Positions 35,717 through 47,215 of a DNA stretch of 64,000 nucleotides are shown piece by piece. The notes beneath the pieces were generated by a model. It had not been told where the DNA came from. It ran no database searches and saw only the letters and a list, made by a program, of their open reading frames with translations. Within the stretch, counting starts at the first letter, position 1. Each line of letters opens with the position of its first letter. A program made the translations under genes and the position numbers. This DNA comes from Hetaerina americana (lineage: Eukaryota > Arthropoda > Insecta > Odonata > Calopterygidae), in the NCBI GenBank assembly GCA_022747635.1, contig JAKTNV010000004.1, forward strand, positions 86,075,552 to 86,139,551, written 5' to 3'.

Positions 35717-36535
35717 GGCGAAGAAGTATATGAAACGAGATTCTGAATTTGTTTGATTTCACCAAATAAATCAATATGCGGTTAAGCGGTGATACTGAAA
35801 CTACAACGAAATACACAAAATAAATAAAAAGATTAATTTAAAAAAACAATCAACGATTTTTTAAAACTCGGTTAAATATTTTTTTAAATTCCATGAGTAA
35901 ATCAATCGATGATTAAATTAGAAAAAGCACATTCAAATAATCTCAACACTTCGAAATTTAGTAGCTCTTGAATACCGGGCTAACAGCTGATCATTCAAGT
36001 TCGTCCCTATTTTGGAATTAGGAGCCATTGTTATGATAAAATAAGCATGAACACCAACTTTTTTTTTTAATTCGCCAGCTGCACTCGCTTCCATTGTGCC
36101 ATTAAAAATATTTCGGACAAGCGTGTCACGTAGGCATTTCCCCCCCCCCCCCCCGGACGAGTGAGCACCTCCTGACTGTCACAGGCGTACCCGTGACGGC
36201 GGGACATGGACTGCCCGCGCGCTCCGGCGAAACGTGCATAAAGAGAGACGTGCACGACCACGCGAACCGAATGGCCAAGCGATGCAGTTGCGAGACCACG
36301 GCCGACGGGTGAGAACGGAGTGGTGGTGGTGGTGGGGGGGAGACCTTTATTTCATCTAGAGTCGCTCTCCGATGACGATTACCACACAACTGACGGTTAA
36401 CTTTCAGACTTTCACCCGCGGTACGTTGAAAGGGATCCTGCATTTGCAAAAAAAAATACTGCCCTTGTCATCCATTCCAACGATCCTAAACAGAACGCAC
36501 CGGCCAAACAGAAGGTAAGAAAACATCGAATAAGC

Positions 36536-36955
36536 AACTCGGAAGAGGTAAAATATTTGCGTGCTAATTTAAATCAAACATTTCATGCGGCATTTACATA
36601 CATCACATAAGCACATCACACATTAAATCAGCTCTAAAGAATCTAGGATTCATCAGACGGACTTCACGAATATATTATGAAAACATAAAATAGAGGCATT
36701 ACTTCGCTAAATTAAGATCACTTTGGGAATATGCGGCAACTATCTGGTATCCATGGCAGAAAAAAATCAATTAAGAAATTAGAAAAGATTCAGAAAAAAT
36801 CCACTCGATTTGTGAGAAATTGTCAGGAGAGGAGAATAAGCGTGGCGGGTATGTCGGAGGAATTAGGCTCGGAGTCCCATGATTCTCGAAGAGAACGGGC
36901 AGGACTTCTAAGCCCTCACGGGTGGCTAGCAGGATATTGTGTGGACGTAAAGAGT
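36536..36955 (+). pseudogene. Degenerate LINE copy: RT C-terminus joined to 3' tail
   Basis: Three frames are needed to read it. From 36536: NSEEVKYLRANLN, like the VKYLG motif of LINE polymerases. From about 36604, frame shifted: H-I-S-T-S-H-I-K-S-A-L-K-N-L-G-F-I-R-R, a stop, then LRSLWEYAATIWYPWQKKIN (compare L-E-Y-A-S-x-I-W-x-P). From about 36775, shifted again: KLEKIQKKSTRFVRNCQERR followed by ISVAGMSEELGSESHDSRRE and RAGL. At about 36911 the coding similarity stops and the sequence becomes the family's 3' tail (CCCTCACGGGTGGCTAGCAG, then a diverged form of the ATGTAGATG end). This jump skips the normal C-terminal segment, so the copy is internally deleted. It is the strongest evidence that the short dispersed tails in this window belong to a jockey/CR1-type LINE. 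Not functional. Confidence 0.88.
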
Positions 36956-37487
36956 TACCGTGACAACCTCCGATGCAGGCAATTGGCCGGAGCATCAGAA
37001 TTTGAGGTCCCAGCTCAAATCCCAAACGTGACAATAATCGCCTGCATTTTCGTGGCCCGAAAAATCGTTATGAACGAAAATGTTGCGGAGAGGTGTAATT
37101 TTGCGTTGGTTACCCTTTCACCAACACTCGTCGAGTGCCTTATGGGTCCCACGCGGGAGGACCACATTCACAAATGAAACGGGAAAGGAAGACAGGCGAC
37201 CATCAGAAAGGTGAATCCGATTATTAATTGGGTTGGGTTTGGAGAGACTAAAAATATGAAGATTAGTAAGTTCACACCCGAGGGACAAATCAAATGAGTT
37301 TCAAACTGACAGAGGACGAATAGCTTTATTACCGTATTGCAATGGCACAGACGTAATCGCTGCGAGAAGCTAAAGGAAACTGACCGATAAATACGGAATC
37401 CTTTTTGCATCACAAATTTCGAGTCAACGAAAGCAGATAAAATCACACCCTCAAGTGTTTTACAGGGTACAAGCAGAGGTAGGCAGG

Positions 37488-37535
37488 CCTAACACCTCCT
37501 AGCACACGCTCTCGTGGTGGATTGTAGAGTAAGAC
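37488..37535 (+). mobile_element. LINE 3' tail fragment
   Basis: CCTAACACCTCCTAGCACAC, then GCTCTCGTGGTGGATTGTAG and AGTAAGAC: well-preserved tail. It lies about 530 bp after the tail of the larger remnant at 36.5-36.95 kb, in the same orientation, so it is a separate insertion. Confidence 0.75.
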
Positions 37536-38223
37536 ATAACTTTATGTGCATTAGCAGCCCCTTTTCCCCTAGATAACTTACAATTCTAGACGCCCAGCAC
37601 ATTTTTCAATGATACGCTCGTTTCTTTACTACGATTCGGTAATGCCCGTGAGTACGATGGTTCAAAACCATTCGCCTATTCCCAGGGTTTCCTGTCGCGA
37701 AATCTGGGCTCCCAGATTTGGGTCAGGCAGGCGTTGAGTGCCCTTCGAGAGGAACTTTTGATCCGAGGAAGCTGGGTTTTGTCGTCAATCCTCTGCTTAG
37801 CCAAGAAGTTGAAGCATACGGAATTCCCAAATGTGAAGGTAAATCTAAACCTACGTGGTATTCTGTGGGGCAGGGAGTAATTCAACATCGAACAGTCATT
37901 CAACGTCAAAAATTAATATTTTCTTAGAGGATAGCAACCAATTTATACGTAACACGATGCAAATATTGGAGACGATTTTACTACAGCTACATGCAATACG
38001 GTATCTAAGTGAGAAATACGTCTCTACGCATGCAAGACGAGCTCATAATAACAAAAAAGGCAATAAACTAAAGCTTGAACTAAAGCTAGACGAAATAATG
38101 ACAACATGCTAAAATACTTAGAAGGAAAAAAATAAAATTTCCCCACCCAGCGTTGTCACCTGATCCTTTATTTTCCGTGGAAAAATGACATCTGGAATCT
38201 GTCGGTTCTATACTTTATCCCTT

Positions 38224-38285
38224 TACATCTACATAAATACCCAGCGATTCACCAAGAAGGTGTGTGGCAGGGGGATGCATCCCTC
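38224..38285 (-). mobile_element. LINE 3' tail with terminal ATGTAGATG repeat
   Basis: TACATCTACATAAATACCCA, then a diverged arm and CACCAAGAAGGTGTGTGGCA, then GGGGGATG. On the minus strand the copy ends in ATGTAGATGTA, the short repeated terminus typical of this tail type. Confidence 0.78.
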
Positions 38286-39860
38286 TAATCTAACAGCTGT
38301 GATCGCACCACCCTAATACGATGCGGGGCTAAAAATACATTATCAGCATCATCGCTAAAGAGACCTTGCAATCTAAGTAGACTCAGTGAAGCCAAGATGT
38401 CAATTTAAACAGTATACGAGGAAACATTCCTCTTCGAACAGACGAAAGACGCTATCTCGGACGGGAACGCGAGCGATTCCTATCGTCTCTCCACCCGTGG
38501 TGGGAGGAGAGATTCCTCGTAGTGCTGCATAGCCGACGGAGGTCAGATGCGGACAGTGAAGAGGTCAGGGGGGCACGGATGGACACACGCCGTCCCGCGA
38601 ATGCATTCCAATGCGTCCGGTATCCGCGCCCGCGGTTGCGATCCAGAAAAGGGAATCGACCGTCGAGAAAATGAAATGAGGAAGACTACTCGAGGAAACG
38701 TGTGAGGCGGAAACGTTTTGCAATCGAAGCCGACAAACGACGACATTGGAGCAAACATATCCACGATAGGAGCATTTGAAGTGCTAGAACAGAAAACCTT
38801 GGTGCCGTCACTACACGATCTGAAAGACCATTAAATGTTAATGAGTGAATCAGTAGATCAAACAGAGTAGACCTGAGTTTATAGAATAAATTCCGCAACG
38901 CTTAAAATGTTAGATTGACTTTTAACTCGTCGATTTTAAATTTCAATCTTTTTCATTCGGGTGTTTAGTTGAAATTATGAGGACACCAGAGATATTTCTT
39001 CCAGTTTCACCAACGCAAAGATGAGAGGAAAATTGAGATAAATAAAATGAAATCGGCAAATACGAGAAATGTGCGGCATGGAGGCAGTTCTCTTACACGA
39101 TACATACCACCATTTCAAACGAATTCCGATAATTTATAACTCCACAAAAATTAAATTCAATGTAGAAAGGACTGTTGGACGGAATAAAAGGGGACAAAGG
39201 CACGTGGTGTAGATGAAGAACAGTGTTAGCATCGATAACGTGTGGTTTGCAGCGAAAATGTGGAAAGGAACAACTCGAAGGAATTCATCATTTAACAAAC
39301 GATGACTACCCGTCCATGTACAAGATACAATCGATACTGATATTCCTACTAGTATTCCGAGGTTGAATGCTTCCAACCGTACCGCGACACATGGTCGGGA
39401 AACATCGCCGATCGTCGAGTATACTTGATAACAACAATATCCAACATTAGCGATGCATCACCACCATCGTCATCGATATTTTCACACAGAGGGTCACACA
39501 TTCGGTAAATTTAAATAATATCACACCCCTGTGTGAACGCAATAGGCATTTAGGTCCATTCCCTTTTCGTACGAAATTTCGCAAGATCCGATGAAACATT
39601 ACTCCCGAGGACAAGTCTTCGACGAAGCGAGAGAAATAAAAGTCTTTCTCTCTCTCTCTGAGAGTTGTCCCACCTCCGTGTCATGCACCTACCGACCCAA
39701 CTCTCCCCCTACAGGGTGAGGTCCGCCACACACACGGCCATAAAATAAGCAGAATTCCCTATAGTCACCCGCTCGCGCGCGACCCTCTAAAGCACTCGGC
39801 GACGCCTTGCCGATCGATGCATTTGCATGTGGCAAATGACGCTCGTCGGAGGAGGGTCGC

Positions 39861-39891
39861 GGGGCGGGGAGGGAGAGGGTTGGGGCAGGGG
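39861..39891 (+). other. Canonical G-quadruplex motif
   Basis: GGGGCGGGGAGGGAGAGGGT followed by TGGGGCAGGGG: six G runs with loops of 1-3 bases, in a purine-rich stretch (39840-39950). Confidence 0.75.
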
Positions 39892-40879
39892 ATTGAGGGG
39901 AGTCAGGGTAGGAGGAAGGTACGAGGGTAGAGAAGGATGGGGGAGGGGCTCCAAAAATAACTCGACGGCCGCCAGAAATAGGAAGCACCACGTCGTCGCA
40001 GTCCGATTGATGTGTGTGTGTGCGTATTTCCTCCCTCCCCGCCCCGTCTCTATTTCGGAAGATTGAACCGGGGCGATATGACAAAAGGAAACTTGTGTTC
40101 CCCGGAACGGGCTTGCGGTGAGGGGCGGAGGAGGGTGGCTGGCTTGCTTATCTGTTTTTATTTTTTATTCCTCATTTTCAGGGTCGCCTGCCCAAGAATC
40201 AAATACACGAACGAGGGGGAAGAAGAGAAGAGAGGGGACGCGGAAAAAGAATGAGAGACAGTGATTTGGGAAATCAAATCTTTCTTCCCTTATCGCCAAA
40301 CTGTGGTGATTTCCCGAGACCACGCACACGACTTGCTTCGATATCGCGAGAGATATCGTCCAGTCGAAAATGATCTCTATTCATGCGTGTCGGTAAAACA
40401 CGTGCGGTCGTTACCGTGGAGAGATGATCAACTTACGGTCTCAGCTTAGCGATCGCTCATCTCAATCATCCCCGAAGCTACGAGCGCGTGCATTTGGTCA
40501 ACCAGGGCGATCAACTCCGAGGGTCAAACACATACATACATACACACAAAAATGGATGCTTTTCTTTCATCCGAAGACGGCCAAAGTGACTCTAGCCTGC
40601 ATACTTCACGCTTGTCGCTGGCGGTTGAAAGATGAGCACCAAGACTGCTTTGAAGATTAAAGGCGGTCCCTTTACACCTTTCACTCGCCCTTCAGGAATT
40701 CAATCATCCGATCCCCAAAGTGACTTGATACGAAGATCGGAACGCCGCTTCCTCCATTCATCTCGCGCGGCGAATTGACGGGATCGTCCTGCGTTTCGGT
40801 CGCGCGGGAAAAATTAACAAGTAAACAACGAATGAACTTTCCCCGCGCGCGTGCGCGCCGAGTGCGAATAGCGAAGAGA

Positions 40880-40911
40880 GGGGGAGGGAAGGGGATTGGT
40901 GGGGGGGGGGG
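40880..40911 (+). other. Canonical G-quadruplex motif
   Basis: Four G runs: GGGGG, A, GGG, AA, GGGG, ATTGGT, then 11 G. All loops are 7 bases or fewer. Confidence 0.75.
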
Positions 40912-43900
40912 AAACTACAATCGAACCATGATTACGGACGTATTAAACAGATATGAAAATTTATTGCACATAAACTCGCACCACTTCTCTTGAATAAATA
41001 TACACGCGAAATGTTTCAATTGCATTCGTCGACGGCCTCGCATTAATAATGCATGAGGCTGCCGGGAAGCGTCCTCCGCGAGACTATCATCGGAAACTAA
41101 TCTCGCCGCGCAAATTACAGGAACGAACAGTCGACAACTTGGAGATAAAATTTTCCCACGTCCACCTAAACCGAAACGCCTAAAACTTTCAATTCCCATG
41201 GGGAAAGTAGATAAAACCGAATGGAGCATTTGTCGCGTCGAAACTATTGCAGACGTTGGCCAGGATACTTACTACAACATCCGCTTCCGATCTTTCTTCT
41301 TCTTTTAAAAAAAAACCAAAAGCGTCGTTCCGAGGGGAAATCAATCCGAAATAACAGCCGATTTACCTTTAATGAAGGTATATTTCGTCAAAATCCGTTG
41401 TTCGTTTGCAAGGTAACGTAGAGAAGAGGGAGAATCGAGAGTTATAAGTGGAACGGACTGACCATCGAATAAACGGCTGGAGCGTATATTTTCATTCCGG
41501 CGCACAACAAAATCTAGGTCATAACACGAGGAAATAAAAGAATCGTACATTAAAAAGAATAGATGACCCGACTTTTGGAGAACGGCATCCATTTAACGGA
41601 CGATAGATCAAACGCGATAAAAAAGGGAATAAAATGTTTTATTACTTTAGAATACGCTGCACATCAAGTGCGATGCATGATTGGGACGTTAGGAATGTGT
41701 TGATGAAAAAAACTAAGATAAAGTGCATCATCACTCAATGTTTCAGTCGTCCAAAAACGAACAAAACCAAACGCTAATGATAAAAATATACCTGCAATGT
41801 GATAAATGAAAAACACTGGGCGAATTTCCACACTTCACTTATTTGACCGACAATGGCGTTGGGACCGTGTGCTATTATGGAAGATTAAACAAAACGAAAC
41901 GAGGAAATTTATCTGGTGATTATATTATGGTATGATGAACGCAAAACATTTACAGAAAGCACATCGCCTGATTCCATTTATTATATAAAAACACCTGCTT
42001 GGGACTCCTGAGGTGAAAGTGATGAACGGCATTAAAATATTTTTATGGCGATGAAACCAAAAGATTTACGCCTATTAATTTTTTGTTTTATTACTGGTAC
42101 TGAGAAATCTGGACTGTAGGCCGTAAAACTATTTAACTGGGAGCAAGGAAGCGGATTAAAGAATCTCGAAATTGATTATATATTATACTTTCCTCATTTT
42201 TACACTCACTTTTGCCCTGCGGAAAGAAAACCCGAGTGTCTCCGCGTTAGGAAATAACAATTTCATACTTGAAAATCGTTCAAGGCTCTTGAACCTTGTC
42301 TGGAGAGATCCCATCGACCCCTAACCGTCCCGACGCCTGTGGAAGAGTCGTCCGTCCTATGGATCTGAGAAACTGCTACCCCCACGCATAAGAATGTTCC
42401 AAGAATATCTAAGCACTCCGAAAAGAAATAAACTAGTTTTTTTATACACGCGCTCACAAGAGAAGAGGGAGGCTCCAGACTGTTATCCCTCTCGGCGGAA
42501 GTGAACGTATGCATCCCTCACTGAAGATACCCAAGACGTCCTCGGAAGATAGCCTGTTAATCACCAGCCGCGAACATTAATGATGGCGTGCTTTTAAAAG
42601 AAAAATGAGAGAAGGACGTAGTCGGGAAGGGGGTTGCAGTCTACACGGAGAAGTTTCCCTTGATCCGGCCTAAATATTTGGTGTTCTCGACCATCTCAAA
42701 TTCGAGGGAGGATGGGACGGCTGCGCGGTTGCTCAGTGGGGACGTTCACAAAGAGCAAACCACTCGGCTTCCAGCGCGCATTCGCAGCGGGAATCGAAAT
42801 TCGGGATTGATTGCTTAGCGTAGGAGCGGAAGACCCACCGTCAAAGGGAAATAGAGAACCTATGCTTTTCCACGACCTTTCGAACTCTTTACCCCAGCCG
42901 CCCCGCTCTGCAACCTAGACATACTAAAAAGTCAAATGCTCGACGTCGAAAACTCGAATAGCTTTACCTTCCCACCAAGACGGTTATGATTATTACTGGT
43001 ATTCTACCGTTTTGGATTTTTTTAAACAAATAAATAAATCAAGCTAGTAAAGAGCAGCGTAAATATCAATGCCCACGTAAAAACAAGAAATAAGTAAAGG
43101 AATTTTTTTCTTCCAAACGAGGAGTCAATCCTTTTGATTCGCTTTTGCATTTGCCAGAATAAAAACATTTGGAAACAAAGAGACGCATGGTCCCCAAATT
43201 ACCATTCAGCCCTGAATAATGGAAAGTTCCTTCATGGTGATTACGGTGTTTGCCTTATTAATGCGAACAGCACCATAGCAAAAATACTTTCTACACTTTT
43301 CCTCGTCCTGACGAAATAGACAACGGTTTTTTCATGGCAAAAATTGACGCATTTCCGTCATAGTAAGGTCTAAAACAGTGTTGACCTCAATTAAGAACCA
43401 AAAACATTAAACAACCTGATAAATAGTTCTTTCCGATAAAATGAAATTTAACGCCATTTAAAAGGTGCATATTGATTGAATAAGCGTATAAGTAAACTTT
43501 TTAAGGCGCAATGAACCAACATATGCGCGATAAAAACTGAATGCGATGCCAACATGAGACCGTAAATAACGACAGTCTTCTGATACTATCATAAGGTAAT
43601 TTAAATCATCACTGGAACACGTGGTATCGAGTTCGCCAAACCCACGGGATAGAAGGCCACTCAGACGGAGCAACGAAGGGTAGGAGCCTCTGTTATAGTA
43701 GAGGATGGGAGATCCTTGGTGGACAAGTGAGGCTCCCGGGGAGACATTAAGGAGTTAATGGGTAACACGGCTGACTAATGAGGAGGTCCGTTTGGCTTTG
43801 GGACAAAGGTCCAAGGAAGGCGCTGATAAGGAGAAGTCGCGATGAGTGTCGGGGAGAGGTGGAAGGAAGTAACCGGGCAAGTGAGCACGGAGCGAAACAC

Positions 43901-44097
43901 AAAACCCACTGAAGGAGATTGGACGACGGTACGCAGGAAGAGCAGAGGAAGGCCGGTGAATCGGGTGTCGGGAAGGAGAGTAGGATGCAGACAGAACTCG
44001 ACCGAATGAAGACTGAGATTGCAGGAGTTTCGGGTTTGATCCTCAGTGCTCCCTTCAAGAGAAAGCTGCCCACAAATGGTTTCCGTCTATTTACACG

Positions 44098-44150
44098 ATA
44101 CTCTGCAAGCCAACGCTAAGGTGTGCGGCAGGGAGTGATGCACACCTGGC
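44098..44150 (-). mobile_element. LINE 3' tail fragment
   Basis: ATACTCTGCAAGCCAACGCT, then AAGGTGTGCGGCAGGGAGTG: inverted tail, similar to the copy at 21.7 kb. Confidence 0.7.
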
Positions 44151-44175
44151 ATGCAACATCAAAAATGAAGTCTCG

Positions 44176-44240
44176 TGTATATGAATGTATATACACATAT
44201 ATAAACATACACACGTGTGTATATATATGTATATATATAC
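44176..44240. repeat. Imperfect (TA)/(CA) microsatellite
   Basis: Mixed TATA, CATACACAC and a GTGTGTATA palindrome (ACACACGTGTGT). Confidence 0.85.
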
Positions 44241-46639
44241 ATTCCCTTCTTTCCAGAGAGGAAGGTGGTCAGGCGACCGAAAATTTCGAAATACGTGTGC
44301 GTCCTTTTTTTGTGCTTTACTATATTTTTGTTCGCTCAACCAATCTCGCTCCTCCGTTTGAATTATAAAACTATACATACATTATGTATACACACGAACA
44401 CACATATGTGAGTGTGCGCGTGAATTAAAATGATGTAGATCATACAATATTATATAGATTAACCACCAGTCCCTCCGATCGTTCCCGGCCTCCCTCTCTA
44501 CAGATTCCCTGAGCACACACTAGTCCGCCAATTTGTTTGACAACGAAAGTTGTAAGTCCAAGAAAAATGGAAGAAGCACGTGTTTACGAAAAGATGAATG
44601 GATTGGCCAACAACTTTTTCCATCACTTTCGAGGTGCCGATGTGAAAACAATATTTCAACTCGCACGATCAACGCTGGTTTCTCACAATGTAAGCAAAAT
44701 AAATAGTGTGCAAAGAAACTTTTTTCGTCCACCTTGGGTCCTTATATTTTACGTTGAAAGTTGACGAAGAATGGCATATCTATTGCGTCACGGATTTGAT
44801 GAGATTTCCACCCTTTAACGAACTAACTGCAGAAACACGTCATTTGGAAAGAGCAGAGTGCATAATATTCCAGTAGTGAAACCTGTTCCCAGGCCAAGAA
44901 ATATCTTTTGCTTTTAAGATGTATTCAGTATTTTCTCAGTGAGTCGACAGTGGCGAGGCAAAAAACTGCCCCGCCCATTGTAAAGTTCATCTTGGTTAAG
45001 ACGTGAGTCTTGCAGTCCCTTGAAAAAAAAAAGGTTTCGCGTCCGAGGGGGTCATAGGTTAAAGACCCTGTCACAAAGGAGCTGGGTCAGAGAAAAGAAG
45101 TTCATTCCATCGGTGGACGGTGAAGTTGTTTTCCTACATTTCAAAGGTGTAAGAGAAATTTAAAAAAGAAATATAATACGTGACATTGACACATGATGAA
45201 ATAAATACACGTGCCACAAGCCCTTGCGGTGGCTTGCGAGGCATTGTGTAGATGTCAATTAAAAAAAAATACAGGGAATCCAGAAAGCTAAATTTTCACC
45301 AAAAGGGTAGAAAGAATGGTAAGTAATGGGTGACCAAAAGGAAGGACTTCAAGAAAACGGCATCTTACTCACATGAACCTACCGTACCGTGGAAAACAAA
45401 CCATGTTTGGATTTCGCACCTTGATCTGCCTGAATAAATTCATGAAGCTCAGACTATTACGATTATTAGAAGATAACATTCACATGACAATAAGGGCGAT
45501 GCTGGGAATCACTAACGGACCTAAAGCTAATTATAGATTAAATCTATTTTATGAAGTTCTAGCAGACCTCTTCTGTGATGTTGTTATAATTGTAATATTC
45601 ACCATGGTCTACGTAATAAGATAGGAAAGATAGTGAAAACAAGATTAGAGAGATATATACACTGCGAGACCAACAGGTTTTAAATATCATTTTTCCCACG
45701 GACGATAAGGGATAAGAATACATGTAGCTGACAACGCCGGGACCCGTGTCAAAATATTTTTAAAAAGCCGCCTACTTAAAAGACATTGTTCTATTAAATC
45801 AGATCGTCCTACTTTAACTTTCAACCTCGACTCGCACCTTATATCTTTTCTATCATTAGAATAGTATTTTTAAATTAATTATTTTAGTTCATAAAACGGT
45901 CCATTCATAATTATTTCCACATTTGAACTTCTCCGTCAGTCACTATCATTTAAGGAAACACGCAGAGCAGGGTTCATCGATTTACGACGTGTTTCGGACG
46001 AAGGTGGGCTAAGTAGCAAAAGTATATTAAAAGATGACATTTCATGTACGTCAAGTAGAGACGCATTTAAAGAGAGCAAGGAGTTGATAAAAATAACGTA
46101 CGTAAAGACTTAAGGAAAAGATTAGAGAAAATTACGACACAAAGAGTGGTGCTTTACGGCATGGAAAAAGTAGGTCGCCGAGTCAAGCGAACAGGCATAG
46201 ATAGGGAGGCTTTTGAGATGTGGGAGTGAAGAAGAATGGAAGAGGTGCAAAGGACTTCTAGGAAAACAAACGCAGTGCTGGGAGGGGTGGGTGGAGAGGA
46301 AAGGAGAAATCCAAAGGAGGGGGGAATGGGGATGCGGGGCATATTGAGTGGCAATGGAACGTTGAATACTATGGTAGGGTGGAGAAAGCTTTGTAAGCGA
46401 AGTAGAGGGAGGTACAGAATTGAGCACTTTGAACGGTGAGAAAAGGAAGGCAAGAAAAAAGTACGCGGATCAGAAGAAATGTATTTAATTGAATTGCGGA
46501 GCGTTGCGTCGTTTAGTTTCGAGCCAGACAGGGATTAGAGGTTTAACACAGCTTAGGTCATGGAGTCATAAAAAAAATTCCTTCACCCGTGAACAACTTT
46601 TTACAACAATAATTATTTCTCGATGGCTCAAGCCCACTC
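44241..46639. other. Unassigned DNA
   Basis: Contains one LINE tail (45206-45256, listed) and a purine-rich 46200-46440 with proline-rich false frames on the minus strand. Confidence 0.5.
45206..45256 (+). mobile_element. LINE 3' tail fragment
   Basis: ACACGTGCCACAAGCCCTTG, then CGGTGGCTTGCGAGGCATTG and TGTAGATGT: tail core plus the ATGTAGATG-like end. Confidence 0.75.
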
Positions 46640-46685
46640 TGGGATCTGCCATACACCCTAAGCGGTGACTTGTAGATGTATAGAT
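46640..46685 (+). mobile_element. LINE 3' tail fragment
   Basis: GGGATCTGCCATACACCCTA, then AGCGGTGACTTGTAGATGTA: tail with GTGACTTG and ATGTATAG terminus. Confidence 0.65.
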
Positions 46686-46734
46686 TGCTACTGACAAGGC
46701 CTTGGTCACCACCCGCTAAGCACTCGCTACTTAT

Positions 46735-47215
46735 CAAACAACCGCTTCGTCACACGCTTCGGGGGCGTGCGGCTTCCACCCCGCGCCCCGTGGCGCGTGC
46801 CCTGGCTCTCTGAAAATAGCTCGGAACGCGTCTCCCACTCCACACACCCGCCCCTCCCCTTCCCCCCGTCCGAAGTTAGCAACCTCACGCCACGCCGTCC
46901 GTCGACGCCGCCGACACCGGGAGAGAGAGAGATGGGATATATAAACCTTTTCGTGAAAAGCGCTTTTGTACCGGTGCACGCCTCACCCCAACCCCTCTCC
47001 CCACCACATCTGCATCTATCCATCTCCTCTCGCTCCCTTAACCCGGCGATCTGTTCGGACGGCATGCTTTCTCACTCCCTTTCTCCCTCCTTCCCTCTCT
47101 CTTTCCTTCCTTCCTCAAACACCGTTTGCCAATCCAACGCGACACACCGGTGCGGCCAAACCCCCTTCCCCCTGGCCGCTCCGAGCAAAACGCGCTTCAA
47201 CTGAGCGACGCTCGC
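46735..47215. promoter_or_regulatory. CpG-rich block with TATA-like and GAGA motifs
   Basis: GC- and CpG-rich relative to its flanks. GGAGAGAGAGAGATGGG (46919-46935) is followed at once by TATATAAA (46938-46945). A start site about 30 bp downstream would lie near 46970 on the plus strand. GAGA repeats beside a TATA box occur in arthropod promoters. No recognisable coding exon follows; open frames on both strands are low-complexity (Pro/Ser). A candidate only. Confidence 0.3.

Larger units (their letters stand above)
38286..44097. other. Unassigned DNA
   Basis: Apart from the two G-quadruplex motifs, a good 3' splice-site-like sequence (pyrimidine-rich, ending TTTTCAG at 40181) precedes a frame open for about 60 codons that I do not recognise. 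A purine-rich region lies at 43800-44000. No gene demonstrable. Confidence 0.5.

Noticed and set aside
42725..42815. tRNA-like A box (TTGCTCAGTGGGG) and B-box-like GGGAATCGAAATTC
   Set aside because: The spacing is about 58 bases rather than about 44, the B box is imperfect and no tail is visible. Too weak to list.
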